From contig NZ_FOSC01000014.1 in the NCBI RefSeq assembly GCF_900114155.1, positions 1-63,053 on the forward strand: 63,053 nucleotides of DNA, given 5' to 3'. Numbering within the stretch: position 1 is the first letter of the stretch; every line of letters begins with the position of its first letter. The notes beneath the pieces were generated by a model. That model was not told the origin of the DNA and ran no database searches. It worked only from the letters and a program-made list of their open reading frames with translations. Position numbers and translations under genes: made by a program. The DNA comes from Marinobacter persicus (GTDB taxonomy: Bacteria > Pseudomonadota > Gammaproteobacteria > Pseudomonadales > Oleiphilaceae). Positions 54,651 through 63,053 of the stretch are shown here, piece after piece.

Positions 54651-55181
54651 CTTCTCGGGCCGGGGCACCTGCACCACCACGCTGTTGGATGCCCGGTCGG
54701 TCAGTGACAGGCCATTGATCGGGTAAAACAGCGCGATGATCGCCGGCACTGTTAACAGCAGTGTCAGGCTACCCAGGTAGTAGGCTCCCATGATGGTCAG
54801 GAACACCACAAACGCGGCAGTGATGTAACGAATCAGCGCTTGTGTCCAGCTCACCGAGGTGCCGTCCAGGTTTTCAATGCGCACCCGCCATACCTGCATG
54901 CCCAGTGTCTGGCCAATACGGGTCCAGAAATAGGCAAAAAACAGGTAAAGCACCAGAAAGAGTACAAAAGTCAGCCCCGGGTCGCCCGACAGTTCGCCGG
55001 CTTCGGCCATTTGCTCGTATGTGTCCCAGCCGGTAATCCAGCCGGCCACCATGGTGTAGGCCCAGGTGGTAACCAGCAGCACCGCGATGCTGATCAGGCC
55101 ATCGTAGATAATTGCCAGTGCGCGCTTCAGGGCAGTGGCTGGCGGAAGCAGTTGCTCGGCGTCATGGAAGCGTCGGGCCAT
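54642..55181 (-). CDS. RDD-family membrane protein
   Basis: 179 residues with three to four membrane helices and the RDD pattern: RALAIIYDGLISIAVLLV (conserved Arg and Asp) and then QTLGMQVWRVRIE. Function unknown; transport has been proposed for some relatives. Convergent with lptG and divergent from alaS. Confidence 0.85.
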   Translation of the reverse strand: MARRFHDAEQLLPPATALKRALAIIYDGLISIAVLLVTTWAYTMVAGWITGWDTYEQMAEAGELSGDPGLTFVLFLVLYLFFAYFWTRIGQTLGMQVWRVRIENLDGTSVSWTQALIRYITAAFVVFLTIMGAYYLGSLTLLLTVPAIIALFYPINGLSLTDRASNSVVVQVPRPEKKK

Positions 55182-55322
55182 GGATTCTCCTGTGAGATTT
55201 CACGTTTTTCCTGTTTTCGGCGTGTGCTAGAGTAGCGGATTTGCACACGCATGTAAGTATTCATGTTCAATTGCAGATCCGGCCGCTGTTTTGCCGGGTT
55301 TCCGAGAGGGTATCAAAGGGTT

Positions 55323-57953
55323 ATGAAAACCGCTGAGTTGCGACAGGCTTTTCTTGAGTATTTCCGACAAAATGGCCACACCATTGTTCCGAGTAGTTCA
55401 CTGGTGCCGGCTGACGACCCCACGCTGCTGTTCACCAACGCGGGGATGAACCAGTTCAAGGACCTGTTCCTGGGCCGGGAAGAACGCGACTACACCCGGG
55501 CCACCACCACACAGAAATGTGTGCGCGCCGGCGGCAAGCATAACGATCTGGAAAACGTGGGCTACACCGCCCGCCATCACACCTTCTTCGAGATGCTGGG
55601 CAACTTCAGTTTTGGCGACTATTTCAAGCGCGAAGCCATCAACTTTGCCTGGACCTTTCTGACCGACGAAAAATGGCTGAACCTGCCCAGCGAGAAGCTG
55701 TGGATCACCGTGTACGCCGAAGACGACGAAGCCTTTGATATCTGGAACCAGGAAATCGGTGTTCCGGCCGAGCGTATTGTCCGCATCGGCGACAACAAAG
55801 GCGCCCGTTACGCCTCCGACAACTTCTGGCAGATGGGCGACACCGGCCCCTGTGGCCCGTGTACCGAAATCTTCTACGACCATGGCCCGGACGTGGCCGG
55901 TGGCCCTCCCGGCAGCCCCGAGGAAGACGGCGACCGCTACATCGAGATCTGGAACGTGGTCTTCATGCAGTACAACCGCACCGCCGACGGCGAAATGCTC
56001 AACCTGCCCAAACCGTCCGTGGACACCGGCATGGGGCTGGAGCGCATTACCGCCGTGCTGCAGGGCGTGCACAGCAACTACGAAATCGACCTGTTCCAGG
56101 ACCTGCTGAAAGCCGCTTCCGAGCTGCTTGGCGGTGTCGAAACCACCGAAGCCTCCCTGCGCGTGGTGGCCGACCACATCCGCGCCTGTGCCTTCCTGAT
56201 TGCCGACGGCGTGATGCCTTCCAACGAAGGCCGTGGCTTCGTACTGCGCCGGATCATCCGCCGGGCCGCCCGCCATGGCAACAAGCTGGGCGCCACCCAG
56301 CCGTTCTTCTACAAGCTCACCGGTGCGCTGGTGGAGCTGATGGGCGAGGCCTTCCCGCAGCTGGTCAGCAGCCGCAAACAGATTGAAAAAGTACTGCTGC
56401 AGGAAGAAGAACAGTTCGCCAAGACCCTCGACAAGGGCCTGCGCCTGCTGGAGCAGGACATTGCCGAGCTCAAGGGCACGGAAATCCCGGGCGAAACCGT
56501 CTTCACCCTTTACGACACCTACGGTTTCCCGGTGGACCTGACCAACGACATCGCCCGCGAGCGTGGTCTGACCCTGGATTACGAAGGCTACGAGAAAGCC
56601 ATGGAAGCCCAGCGCGAGCGTGCCCGGGCGGCCAGCAAATTCGGTATTGATTACAACGCCGCCGGCATCAGCATTGAAGGCGAGACCGAGTTCACCGGTT
56701 ACGATCACATCGATGGCCACGAGCGCATCCGTACCGTGCTGGTGGATGGCGAGGAGCGTAACGCCGAGGCCGGCGATGAATGCGTGGTGGTACTTGAGCG
56801 CACCCCGTTCTACGCCGAATCCGGTGGCCAGGTGGGTGATACCGGCCTGCTGACCTGGAGCGGCGGCCGTTTCCAGGTTACCGACACCCGCAAGGAAGGC
56901 AGTAACCACCTGCACGTGGGTACCCTGGTGGAAGGCGAGTTGTTCCCCGGGCTGGAAGTGGATGCCCGTATCGATCACGCCCGCCGTGAACGCATCAAGC
57001 GCAACCATTCCGCCACCCACCTGCTGCACGCCGCCCTGCGCAAAGTGCTGGGCGAGCATGTCAGCCAGAAGGGTTCCCTGGTGGACCCGGACAAACTGCG
57101 TTTCGACTTCTCTCATTTCGAAGCGGTCACTGCTGACGAGCTCAAGGAAATCGAACGGCAGGTCAACGAGCAGATTCTGCAGAACACGCCGGTGGATATC
57201 GACATCACCGATATGGAAACCGCCAAAGAGAAGGGTGCCCTCGCGCTGTTCGGTGAAAAATACGGCGACGAGGTGCGGGTGCTGAGCATGGGCGCCGACC
57301 GTTATTCCGTGGAGCTTTGTGGTGGCACCCACGTTAGCCGCACCGGCGACATCGGCCTGTTCCGCATTACCTCGGAAAGCGGCATTTCCTCCGGCGTTCG
57401 CCGGATCGAGGCGGTCACCGGTTTCGGTGCGCTGGAATGGCTGGATGACACCGAAAATACCTTGCGCGAAACCGCAAAACTGGTAAAAGGCACTCGCGAT
57501 ACCGTGGTCAGCAAGGTTCAGCAGACCATTGACCGCAACCGCCAGCTGGAAAAAGAGATCGAGGCCCTGAAGTCGAAACTGGCCAGCTCGGCCGGCAGTG
57601 ACCTGGCCAGCTCCGCCGTGGAAGTGGCTGGCCTGAAGGTGGTGGCTGCCGAAATGGAAGGTGCTGACCGCAAGGCCCTGATGGACACCGCCGACCAGTT
57701 GAAAAACAAACTGGGTGAAGGCGTGGTGGTACTGGCCACGGTGGACGACGGCAAAGTGGTGCTGGTGGCCGGTGTCACCAAGTCTGCCACCGGCCGTATC
57801 AAGGCGGGTGATCTGATGAAGCACCTGGCCGCGGAAGTGGACGGCAAAGGCGGCGGTCGGCCGGACATGGCCCAGGGTGGCGGCAACAACCCGTCCAAAC
57901 TGGCCGATGCCCTGGCGGGTGTGCCTGCCTGGGTTGAGAGCAACGCAGGATAA
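55323..57953 (+). CDS. alaS: Alanyl-tRNA synthetase
   Basis: 876 residues from ATG 55323, the E. coli length, starting at [14 protein letters not shown] with AAAGGG ahead; the frame extends upstream without likeness. Class II enzyme; motifs include [14 protein letters not shown] and [19 protein letters not shown]. The editing domain has [13 protein letters not shown] and the zinc-binding CGGTH; a DHHA1 C-terminal domain ends with [14 protein letters not shown]. Followed by lysC and csrA as in many gammaproteobacteria. Confidence 0.98.
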   Translation: MKTAELRQAFLEYFRQNGHTIVPSSSLVPADDPTLLFTNAGMNQFKDLFLGREERDYTRATTTQKCVRAGGKHNDLENVGYTARHHTFFEMLGNFSFGDYFKREAINFAWTFLTDEKWLNLPSEKLWITVYAEDDEAFDIWNQEIGVPAERIVRIGDNKGARYASDNFWQMGDTGPCGPCTEIFYDHGPDVAGGPPGSPEEDGDRYIEIWNVVFMQYNRTADGEMLNLPKPSVDTGMGLERITAVLQGVHSNYEIDLFQDLLKAASELLGGVETTEASLRVVADHIRACAFLIADGVMPSNEGRGFVLRRIIRRAARHGNKLGATQPFFYKLTGALVELMGEAFPQLVSSRKQIEKVLLQEEEQFAKTLDKGLRLLEQDIAELKGTEIPGETVFTLYDTYGFPVDLTNDIARERGLTLDYEGYEKAMEAQRERARAASKFGIDYNAAGISIEGETEFTGYDHIDGHERIRTVLVDGEERNAEAGDECVVVLERTPFYAESGGQVGDTGLLTWSGGRFQVTDTRKEGSNHLHVGTLVEGELFPGLEVDARIDHARRERIKRNHSATHLLHAALRKVLGEHVSQKGSLVDPDKLRFDFSHFEAVTADELKEIERQVNEQILQNTPVDIDITDMETAKEKGALALFGEKYGDEVRVLSMGADRYSVELCGGTHVSRTGDIGLFRITSESGISSGVRRIEAVTGFGALEWLDDTENTLRETAKLVKGTRDTVVSKVQQTIDRNRQLEKEIEALKSKLASSAGSDLASSAVEVAGLKVVAAEMEGADRKALMDTADQLKNKLGEGVVVLATVDDGKVVLVAGVTKSATGRIKAGDLMKHLAAEVDGKGGGRPDMAQGGGNNPSKLADALAGVPAWVESNAG

Positions 57954-57979
57954 AACATAATTTTCGGAGGCCGGGGAGC

Positions 57980-59218
57980 ATGGCGCTGCTGGTTCAGAAG
58001 TTTGGAGGTACGTCGGTCGGTACGACCGAGCGGATAGAAGCGGTTGCCGAGCGTGTGGCTCGCTGCCGTGCGGAAGGGCATGATGTGGTTGTGGTGGTCT
58101 CGGCCATGAGCGGTGAAACCAACCGCCTGATTGGTCTGGCCCACGACATCATGGAAGAGCCGGTGCCCCGGGAAATGGACGTGCTGGTATCGACCGGTGA
58201 GCAGGTCACCATCGCGCTGTTGTCCATGGCGCTGCATAAACGGGGCTGCGATGCCCGGTCCTACACCGGCAGCCAGGTTCGTATCCTGACCGACAGCAGC
58301 CACACCAAGGCGCGCATCAAGGAGATCGACGAGCACCGCATGCGCGACGACCTGGACGCCGGCCGTGTGGTTGTGGTGGCGGGTTTCCAGGGTATTGATG
58401 AGGCCGGCAATATCACCACCCTCGGCCGTGGTGGTTCGGATACCACCGCCGTGGCACTGGCGGCGGCCCTGAAGGCCGACGAATGCCAGATCTACACCGA
58501 TGTGAACGGTGTGTATACCACTGATCCGCGTGTTGTGGACAGCGCTCGACGGCTTGAGCGCATCACCTTTGAAGAAATGCTCGAAATGGCCAGCCTGGGC
58601 TCGAAAGTGCTGCAGATCCGTGCCGTTGAGTTTGCAGGTAAATACAACGTTCCATTGAGGGTGCTTTCCAGCTTTGAAGAGGGCGAGGGCACCCTGATTA
58701 CTTTTGAGGATGAAAACGCCATGGAACAACCCGTTGTCTCCGGTATTGCGTTCAACCGCGACGAAGCCAAACTGACCATCTCCGGTGTACCGGACACCCC
58801 GGGCAGCGCGCTTCGTATTCTCAAGCCGGTCAGCGATGCCAACATTGAAGTGGACATGATCGTCCAGAACGTGGGCGAAGATAACAAAACCGCGTTCACC
58901 TTCACCGTCCACCGCAATGATTTCAAACGTGCCCAGGAAGTCCTGCGGGGCACCAGCGCCGAGATTGGTGCCGGTGAGGTAGGCGGTGATACCAAGATCG
59001 CCAAGGTCAGCATTGTCGGTGTCGGCATGCGCTCCCACGCCGGCGTGGCAACCCGTATGTTCGAAGCCTTGTCGAACGAGGGCATCAACATCCAGATGAT
59101 CTCCACCTCGGAAATCAAGATTTCGGTGGTGATTGACGAGAAATATCTTGAGCTGGCCGTTCGCGCATTGCACAGTGCGTTTGAGCTTGAAAGTGCAGGC
59201 ACTCAAGAGCAGTCCTGA
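57980..59218 (+). CDS. lysC: Aspartate kinase
   Basis: 412 residues. Phosphorylates aspartate, the first step toward Lys, Thr, Met and diaminopimelate. KFGGTSVGTTERI at the start and TDVNGVYTTDPR belong to the kinase domain; two ACT domains (about 268-410) give feedback inhibition. The length matches the single-function, Pseudomonas-type enzyme. A 7-bp hairpin (59226-59242) follows the stop. Confidence 0.96.
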   Translation: MALLVQKFGGTSVGTTERIEAVAERVARCRAEGHDVVVVVSAMSGETNRLIGLAHDIMEEPVPREMDVLVSTGEQVTIALLSMALHKRGCDARSYTGSQVRILTDSSHTKARIKEIDEHRMRDDLDAGRVVVVAGFQGIDEAGNITTLGRGGSDTTAVALAAALKADECQIYTDVNGVYTTDPRVVDSARRLERITFEEMLEMASLGSKVLQIRAVEFAGKYNVPLRVLSSFEEGEGTLITFEDENAMEQPVVSGIAFNRDEAKLTISGVPDTPGSALRILKPVSDANIEVDMIVQNVGEDNKTAFTFTVHRNDFKRAQEVLRGTSAEIGAGEVGGDTKIAKVSIVGVGMRSHAGVATRMFEALSNEGINIQMISTSEIKISVVIDEKYLELAVRALHSAFELESAGTQEQS

Positions 59219-59225
59219 GTCATTT

Positions 59226-59242
59226 TGCACCTGAGAGGTGCA
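59226..59242 (+). terminator. Hairpin after lysC
   Basis: TGCACCT-GAG-AGGTGCA, a 7-bp perfect stem with a 3-base loop, 8 bases after the lysC stop, with no T run after it. Weak terminator or 3'-end protection. Confidence 0.35.
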
Positions 59243-59354
59243 TAACAACCGTAATTGCTTTTTGCTATGGATTATTGTTGCTAAATAAGTATTATTGCGG
59301 CTTCAGTGTGATGAGTGATCTCATTATAAATAGCACTAGTAAATACAGATGATG

Positions 59355-59393
59355 CTGTCGGAACAGGTAGCTTCGGAATAGGGAGAAAAGGGA
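59355..59393 (+). promoter_or_regulatory. csrA leader with four GGA motifs (candidate CsrA site)
   Basis: GGA occurs at 59360, 59375, 59382 and 59391, just ahead of the ATG at 59395. The first is in the loop of a small hairpin, CTGT-CGGA-ACAG (59355-59366), the classical CsrA-binding form, and the last two overlap the ribosome-binding region. This fits CsrA repressing its own translation, as known in E. coli; here it is inferred. Confidence 0.6.
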
Positions 59394-59394
59394 T

Positions 59395-59592
59395 ATGTTG
59401 ATTTTGACTCGCCGCGTTGGCGAAACTCTGATGATCGGTGATGAAATCACCGTGACCGTACTGGGTGTGAAAGGTAACCAGGTTCGCATCGGTGTGAACG
59501 CACCCAAAGACGTAGCCGTTCACCGGGAAGAAATCTACCAGCGGATTCAGTCCGAGAAAGGTGGAGAAGAGCCGGAATCGGGTAACTACTGA
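59395..59592 (+). CDS. csrA: Carbon storage regulator CsrA/RsmA
   Basis: 65 residues. A homodimeric RNA-binding protein that controls translation and stability of mRNAs with GGA motifs. [15 protein letters not shown] and [19 protein letters not shown] (with Arg44) are the conserved strands and binding surface. The 176-base gap after lysC is AT-rich and should contain its own promoter. A terminator follows at once. Confidence 0.98.
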   Translation: MLILTRRVGETLMIGDEITVTVLGVKGNQVRIGVNAPKDVAVHREEIYQRIQSEKGGEEPESGNY

Positions 59593-59597
59593 TCAAT

Positions 59598-59633
59598 AAA
59601 ATCCGCTCACGGGAAACCGGAGCGGATTTTTTG
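59598..59633 (+). terminator. Rho-independent terminator after csrA
   Basis: 11-bp perfect stem (AAAATCCGCTC with GAGCGGATTTT), 11-base loop and a T run, starting 6 bases after the csrA stop. Confidence 0.92.
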
Positions 59634-59696
59634 TTTTCAGGGGCAATTCGATTGGAAAAATTTCGTGTCAACCCTATGAAAACAGAAATATTGTGG

Positions 59697-59707
59697 TAGT
59701 ATACGCC
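59697..59707 (+). promoter_or_regulatory. Candidate -10 region of the tRNA cluster
   Basis: TAGTAT/TATAC at 59697-59704, about 14 bases before tRNA-Ser, followed by a GC-rich stretch (GCCCCG) like the discriminator of stringently controlled stable RNA promoters. No good -35 box at the right distance is evident. Confidence 0.35.
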
Positions 59708-59717
59708 CCGTTCTCAA

Positions 59718-59809
<92 letters not shown>

Positions 59810-59871
59810 TTTCTTTAAGGAAAAATAAAGAGAGCAAGTTGAGGTAGCACTCAACACGCGAAAAAGAATGC

Positions 59872-59948
59872 GCGGCTGTAGCTCAGCTGGATAGAGTACC
59901 TGGCTACGAACCAGGCGGTCGGAGGTTCGAATCCTCCCAGCCGCGCCA
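59872..59948 (+). tRNA. tRNA-Arg (anticodon ACG), copy 1
   Basis: 77 bases including encoded CCA. Acceptor GCGGCTG/CAGCCGC, anticodon ACG at 59906-59908 (modified to ICG in cells), T stem GGAGG/CCTCC. Close to E. coli tRNA-Arg(ACG). Reads CGU, CGC and CGA. Confidence 0.97.
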
Positions 59949-59969
59949 CTTTCGCCCCACAAGTTTTAA

Positions 59970-60046
59970 GCGGCTGTAGCTCAGCTGGATAGAGTACCTG
60001 GCTACGAACCAGGCGGTCGGAGGTTCGAATCCTCCCAGCCGCGCCA
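59970..60046 (+). tRNA. tRNA-Arg (anticodon ACG), copy 2
   Basis: 77 bases, base-for-base the same as copy 1, with anticodon at 60004-60006. The 21-base spacer between copies is too short for its own promoter, so both should come from one precursor RNA. Confidence 0.97.
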
Positions 60047-60057
60047 TATTAAAGTCG

Positions 60058-60097
60058 AAACGCCTCAGTTTGTGCACCCCACAGGCTGAGGCGTTTT
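60058..60097 (+). terminator. Terminator of the tRNA cluster
   Basis: 11-bp perfect stem (AAACGCCTCAG with CTGAGGCGTTT), 17-base loop and Ts, 11 bases after the second tRNA-Arg. Confidence 0.9.
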
Positions 60098-60107
60098 GCG
60101 TTGTATA

Positions 60108-60231
60108 GCTGGGAGGATTTGAACCGAAAGAGGTTCGACCGAAGCCCGCAAAGCGGGCTGAGGAACGCCGAAGCAACGCGAAGGCGACCCTGAAGGGGTG
60201 AAGGGCCGCAGGCCCGAATAATCCTCCCCAG
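60108..60231. repeat. Nested multi-hairpin element
   Basis: CTGGGAGGATT (60108-60119) pairs with AATCCTCCCCAG (60220-60231) with one bulged base. Inside are five consecutive small hairpins: GAACC/GGTTC (60121-60136), AGCCCGC/GCGGGCT (60143-60159), CGCC/GGCG (60166-60186), ACCC/GGGT (60187-60199) and GGGCC/GGCCC (60203-60215). The outer arm resembles, in reverse complement, the T arm and acceptor end of the tRNA-Arg just upstream. No coding frame. Could be a dispersed tRNA-derived repeat or the 3' part of the leftward DUF2058 transcript. Confidence 0.6.
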
Positions 60232-60264
60232 GAGTTTCCGGGCCTGGCAGTTACTTTCTGGTGC

Positions 60265-60801
60265 TCACCACATCAGGTCGTCAGGAATCTCATACCCCGC
60301 ATAAGGGTCATCCTCGCCCACATCATCCTGCTGGCGATCGTGCAGCGAAATCACCGCCGACTCATCCCGCTCCATGATCTTGCGGGCGACCTTCTCCGGC
60401 ACCACTTCATAGCTCTCGCCAACGGCAACCACCGCCAGGCGCCCCCGGGACAGCTGGTCCACCATGGTGTCGTCCACCAGGATCTTCTTGATCTTCTTGC
60501 CGTCCACGAACTGGTAAGAGGTTTCACCCCGGCTGCGATCCAGACGGTTGGTCTCCACCAGCTGGCGGATTTGCGCCTGAATGGCCTTCTTTTCGGCTTC
60601 TTTCTTGCGCTCGAGGTTCAGCTGGCGGTCGCGCTCGGCCTTTTCTTCCCGCGCCTGGCGGGCGCGAATTTCAGCTTCGCTCACTTCCACCGCGCCTTTG
60701 GGCTGCTGCTTGCGTTTCTTGCGCTTTTCACTGCGGATGGCCTTGGCTTTCTTTTCATCGGCCAGGCCGGCCTTCAATAACTGGTCCTGCAGGGATGACA
60801 T
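60265..60801 (-). CDS. DUF2058 protein (YaiL-like)
   Basis: 178 residues from ATG 60801 (GGAG 7 bases ahead); an ATG four codons earlier is less well placed. A very basic, charged N-terminal half (KAIRSEKRKKRKQQPKG) with a predicted coiled coil, then a small domain with YQFVDGKKIKKILVDD. The DUF2058/YaiL family is thought to bind nucleic acid or associate with ribosomes; role not established. Divergent from dbpA. Confidence 0.83.
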   Translation of the reverse strand: MSSLQDQLLKAGLADEKKAKAIRSEKRKKRKQQPKGAVEVSEAEIRARQAREEKAERDRQLNLERKKEAEKKAIQAQIRQLVETNRLDRSRGETSYQFVDGKKIKKILVDDTMVDQLSRGRLAVVAVGESYEVVPEKVARKIMERDESAVISLHDRQQDDVGEDDPYAGYEIPDDLMW

Positions 60802-60818
60802 TGGTAACTCCATTCAAT

Positions 60819-60846
60819 TTGGGCTCAGAACTTGGTGTAGTATACG
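60819..60846 (+). promoter_or_regulatory. Candidate promoter of dbpA
   Basis: TTGGGC, 16 bases, TATACG, ending 52 bases ahead of the dbpA ATG. The bases GTAGTATACGC also occur at the tRNA-cluster promoter (59696-59706). Confidence 0.35.
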
Positions 60847-60898
60847 CGCACATCCATATCTCTATAACCAGCGCTTGTGCTGCCCGGGATTTCCTTTT

Positions 60899-62272
60899 AT
60901 GCCTTCCTTTAATGAATTCGGCCTGTCGCAGGCCATGACTGCCAATCTCGAACAGCTGGGCTTCAACCAGCCCACCGATATCCAGGCCGCCGCTTTGCCG
61001 CCTTGTCTTGCCGGCCGCGATGTGATCGCCATGGCCCGAACGGGTAGTGGAAAAACAGCCGCTTTCGGTATCGGCCTGATCGAGGCTCTGCAGCCCAGAT
61101 TGTTCGCTGTTCAGTCGATCGTGCTCTGCCCAACGCGGGAACTGGCCGACCAGGTCACCAAAGCCCTGCGCGAACTGGCCCGTGCCCGCGACAACATCAA
61201 AGTGCTGGCGCTGTGTGGTGGCGTGGCCATTGGTCCACAGATTGGCTCGCTCGCCCACGGTGCGCACATTGTGGTGGGCACGCCGGGGCGGATTCAGGAT
61301 CACCTGCGCAAGGGCACACTGAAGCTGGACAAGGTGAAGACGGTGGTTCTGGACGAGGCCGACCGCATGCTCGACATGGGCTTCCAGGAAGCCATGGAAG
61401 ACATCCTGTCCCACGCTCCGGAAAACCGGCAGACCCTGATGTTCTCGGCCACCTGGCCGGCGGCCATCCGCACGCTCAGCGCCCGTTACCAGCACGAGCC
61501 GGAAGACGTCCGGGTGCAGGCAGCCGAGCAGAACCCGGACATCCGCGAGCTGTTCTATGAAATCCCGGCGGGGCAGGAAGCGAAAGGCGTCGTGGCGGTG
61601 CTGTCAAAGTGGCAGCCGGCTTCCTGCATTGTGTTCTGCGCCACCAAACGCGATTGCGACGACATGGCCGATGCCCTCCAACAAAAAGGCTTCTCGGCAC
61701 TGGCGTTACATGGCGATCTGGAGCAACGGGAGCGGGACAGCGTGCTGGTGCGCTTCAGTAATCAGAGTTGTTCAGTGCTCGTGGCCACGGATGTCGCCGC
61801 CCGTGGTCTGGACATCAAATCTCTGCCGTTGGTGATCAATGCCGAACCGGCCCGGGACCCGGAGGTTCATACCCACCGTATCGGCCGTACCGGGCGAGCC
61901 GGCGAGCAGGGCCTGGCGGTGACCCTGTGCACGCCGGCGAAAGGCCACAAAATCAGTCAGTTGGAGAGTAAGCGGTCCGGCTCGGTGGAGTGGGGCGATA
62001 CCGAAGCCCTGTTTGCCACACCGGTGGCCCCGATCGCGCCCGCCATGAAAACCCTGTGCATTGCCGGTGGCCGGAAAGACAAGGTGCGCCCGGGCGATAT
62101 CATGGGGGCGCTCACCGGCGAGGCGGGGCTGCCCGGGAAAATTGTTGGCAAAATTGATCGGTTTGAATTCCAGACCTTTGTGGCAATCGAGGCTGAATAC
62201 GCCACTCAGGCCCTGAATCGGTTGAAAAATGGACGAATAAAGGGGCGGAAAATTCCAGTGCGTTACGCCTGA
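60899..62272 (+). CDS. dbpA: ATP-dependent RNA helicase DbpA
   Basis: 457 residues from ATG 60899, the E. coli length. DEAD-box helicase stimulated by 23S rRNA helix 92 and active in 50S subunit assembly. Q motif GFNQPTDIQ, Walker A ARTGSGKTAAFG, DEAD (VVLDEADRMLDMG), SAT, and HRIGRTGRAG are all present; the last 75 residues match the DbpA RNA-binding domain (GRKDKVRPGDIMGALTGEAG). Stand-alone transcript is likely. Confidence 0.95.
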   Translation: MPSFNEFGLSQAMTANLEQLGFNQPTDIQAAALPPCLAGRDVIAMARTGSGKTAAFGIGLIEALQPRLFAVQSIVLCPTRELADQVTKALRELARARDNIKVLALCGGVAIGPQIGSLAHGAHIVVGTPGRIQDHLRKGTLKLDKVKTVVLDEADRMLDMGFQEAMEDILSHAPENRQTLMFSATWPAAIRTLSARYQHEPEDVRVQAAEQNPDIRELFYEIPAGQEAKGVVAVLSKWQPASCIVFCATKRDCDDMADALQQKGFSALALHGDLEQRERDSVLVRFSNQSCSVLVATDVAARGLDIKSLPLVINAEPARDPEVHTHRIGRTGRAGEQGLAVTLCTPAKGHKISQLESKRSGSVEWGDTEALFATPVAPIAPAMKTLCIAGGRKDKVRPGDIMGALTGEAGLPGKIVGKIDRFEFQTFVAIEAEYATQALNRLKNGRIKGRKIPVRYA

Positions 62273-62420
62273 GAGTTTTATTGTTAACAATCTGGGGGTA
62301 AAATGGCCTCGGAAACTGCGTATGGAAGCGTGGATGTTGCTTGCCGCTCCAGCAGTAAACCGGTAAATTGGACCGGATTTTCATTGAAATAACATTCATC
62401 ACTACAGGTAGCTGTTCGCT

Positions 62421-62672
62421 ATGAATGAGCTGATGTCACAAGCCGTGGATCTGATGATTGCCGGCATGGGCTTTGTGTTTGCGTTCCTGATCATCCTGGT
62501 GTTCGCAACCACGTTCATGTCCAAACTCATCCTGCGGTTTGCGCCGCCAGAGCCGGTGACCCCGGCCAGCACCCAGCGTGCCAAGCCCAAGGCGCCCACG
62601 TCGGTTGATCCTGACACCGCCGAGGCCATCAAGAAGGCAATTGCACAATACCGGTCACGCCACAAGAAGTGA
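62421..62672 (+). CDS. oadG: Oxaloacetate decarboxylase gamma chain (OadG family)
   Basis: 83 residues: a single membrane helix (about 13-33) followed by a Pro/Ala linker and a charged tail with AIAQYRSRHKK, the OadG layout. OadG ties the biotin carboxyltransferase OadA to the membrane subunit OadB in the sodium-pumping decarboxylase. oadA starts 39 bases later, supporting the call. Confidence 0.88.
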   Translation: MNELMSQAVDLMIAGMGFVFAFLIILVFATTFMSKLILRFAPPEPVTPASTQRAKPKAPTSVDPDTAEAIKKAIAQYRSRHKK

Positions 62673-62711
62673 CGGTGAAAGACTAGAACCTTTTAACAGA
62701 AGGCTGACACG

Positions 62712-63053
62712 ATGACTGACACGAAAAAACCGCTGGGGATTACGGACGTAATTCTGCGCGACGCGCACCAATCCCTGCTTGCCACCCGCATGCGACTGGA
62801 CGACATGCTCCCGATAGCCGAGAAGCTCGATCAGGTGGGCTTCTGGTCACTGGAATCCTGGGGTGGCGCTACCTTTGATGCCTGCATCCGCTATCTGGGC
62901 GAAGATCCGTGGGATCGCATCCGCCAGTTGAAAAAGGCCATGCCCAACACGCCCCAGCAGATGCTGCTGCGCGGCCAGAACCTGTTGGGTTACCGGCACT
63001 ACGCAGACGATGTGGTAGAGCGGTTTGTCGATCGTGCCGCCGAGAACGGCATT
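62712..63053 (+). CDS. oadA: Oxaloacetate decarboxylase alpha chain, start (cut by window end)
   Basis: First 114 codons of a gene open to the window's end, starting at ATG 62712. [20 protein letters not shown] is the carboxyltransferase metal-binding signature shared with pyruvate carboxylase, and [21 protein letters not shown] follows. In context after oadG this is the decarboxylase alpha subunit; the biotin domain would lie outside the window. Confidence 0.94.
   Translation, partial: MTDTKKPLGITDVILRDAHQSLLATRMRLDDMLPIAEKLDQVGFWSLESWGGATFDACIRYLGEDPWDRIRQLKKAMPNTPQQMLLRGQNLLGYRHYADDVVERFVDRAAENGI

Noticed and set aside
55398..57824. 808-codon open frame on the minus strand opposite alaS
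   Set aside because: Same explanation: a shadow of alaS with biased composition and no recognisable motif.

Overview
The window is a stretch of GC-rich gammaproteobacterial chromosome, almost entirely core genes. Its gene orders (dnaE-accA-tilS-pyrG-kdsA-eno-ftsB-ispD-ispF-truD-surE-pcm-nlpD-rpoS; mrp divergent from metG-rsxABCDGE-nth; lptF-lptG divergent from pepA-holC-valS; alaS-lysC-csrA-tRNA-Ser-tRNA-Arg) fit a marine Marinobacter-like bacterium. That genus is inferred from gene order and protein likeness, not from a database search.

Layout. 1-526: the 3' end of an IS110-family transposase gene, then an AT-rich spacer. 527-5386: a DEDDh exonuclease paired with a cNMP/CBS/nucleotidyltransferase protein, an Smr-domain protein, a DUF3080 lipoprotein and a DUF2069 membrane protein. 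5553-22885: DNA replication (dnaE), fatty acid synthesis (accA), tRNA modification (tilS, truD), CTP, Kdo and isoprenoid synthesis (pyrG, kdsA, ispD, ispF), enolase, divisome protein FtsB, and the stationary-phase block surE-pcm-DUF368-nlpD-rpoS. 22972-31747: a chalcone-isomerase-like exported protein, nth, the six-gene Rsx/Rnf electron-transport complex and metG. 31929-45753: mrp, dcd, avtA, purM-purN, hda, nadC, ampD-ampE and several conserved proteins of unknown function. 45802-55181: cobalamin adenosyltransferase, panE, valS, holC, pepA, the LPS exporter permeases lptF-lptG and an RDD protein. 55323-63053: alaS, lysC, csrA, three tRNA genes, a DUF2058 protein, dbpA, oadG and the start of oadA.

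No defence island, prophage, CRISPR array or biosynthetic cluster is visible. The unexplained signals are non-coding. A nested multi-hairpin element follows the tRNA genes (60108-60231). Two long palindromes, in ftsB-ispD and mrp-dcd, share a homologous core but have different outer arms. Three TGAC boxes with an exact 10-bp period lie between nadC and the DUF1631 gene. Four GGA motifs, one in a hairpin loop, precede csrA and look like a CsrA autoregulatory site. Protein-level points worth attention are the nucleotidyltransferase/exonuclease pair, the DUF368 transporter inside the surE-rpoS block and the large DUF1631 protein.
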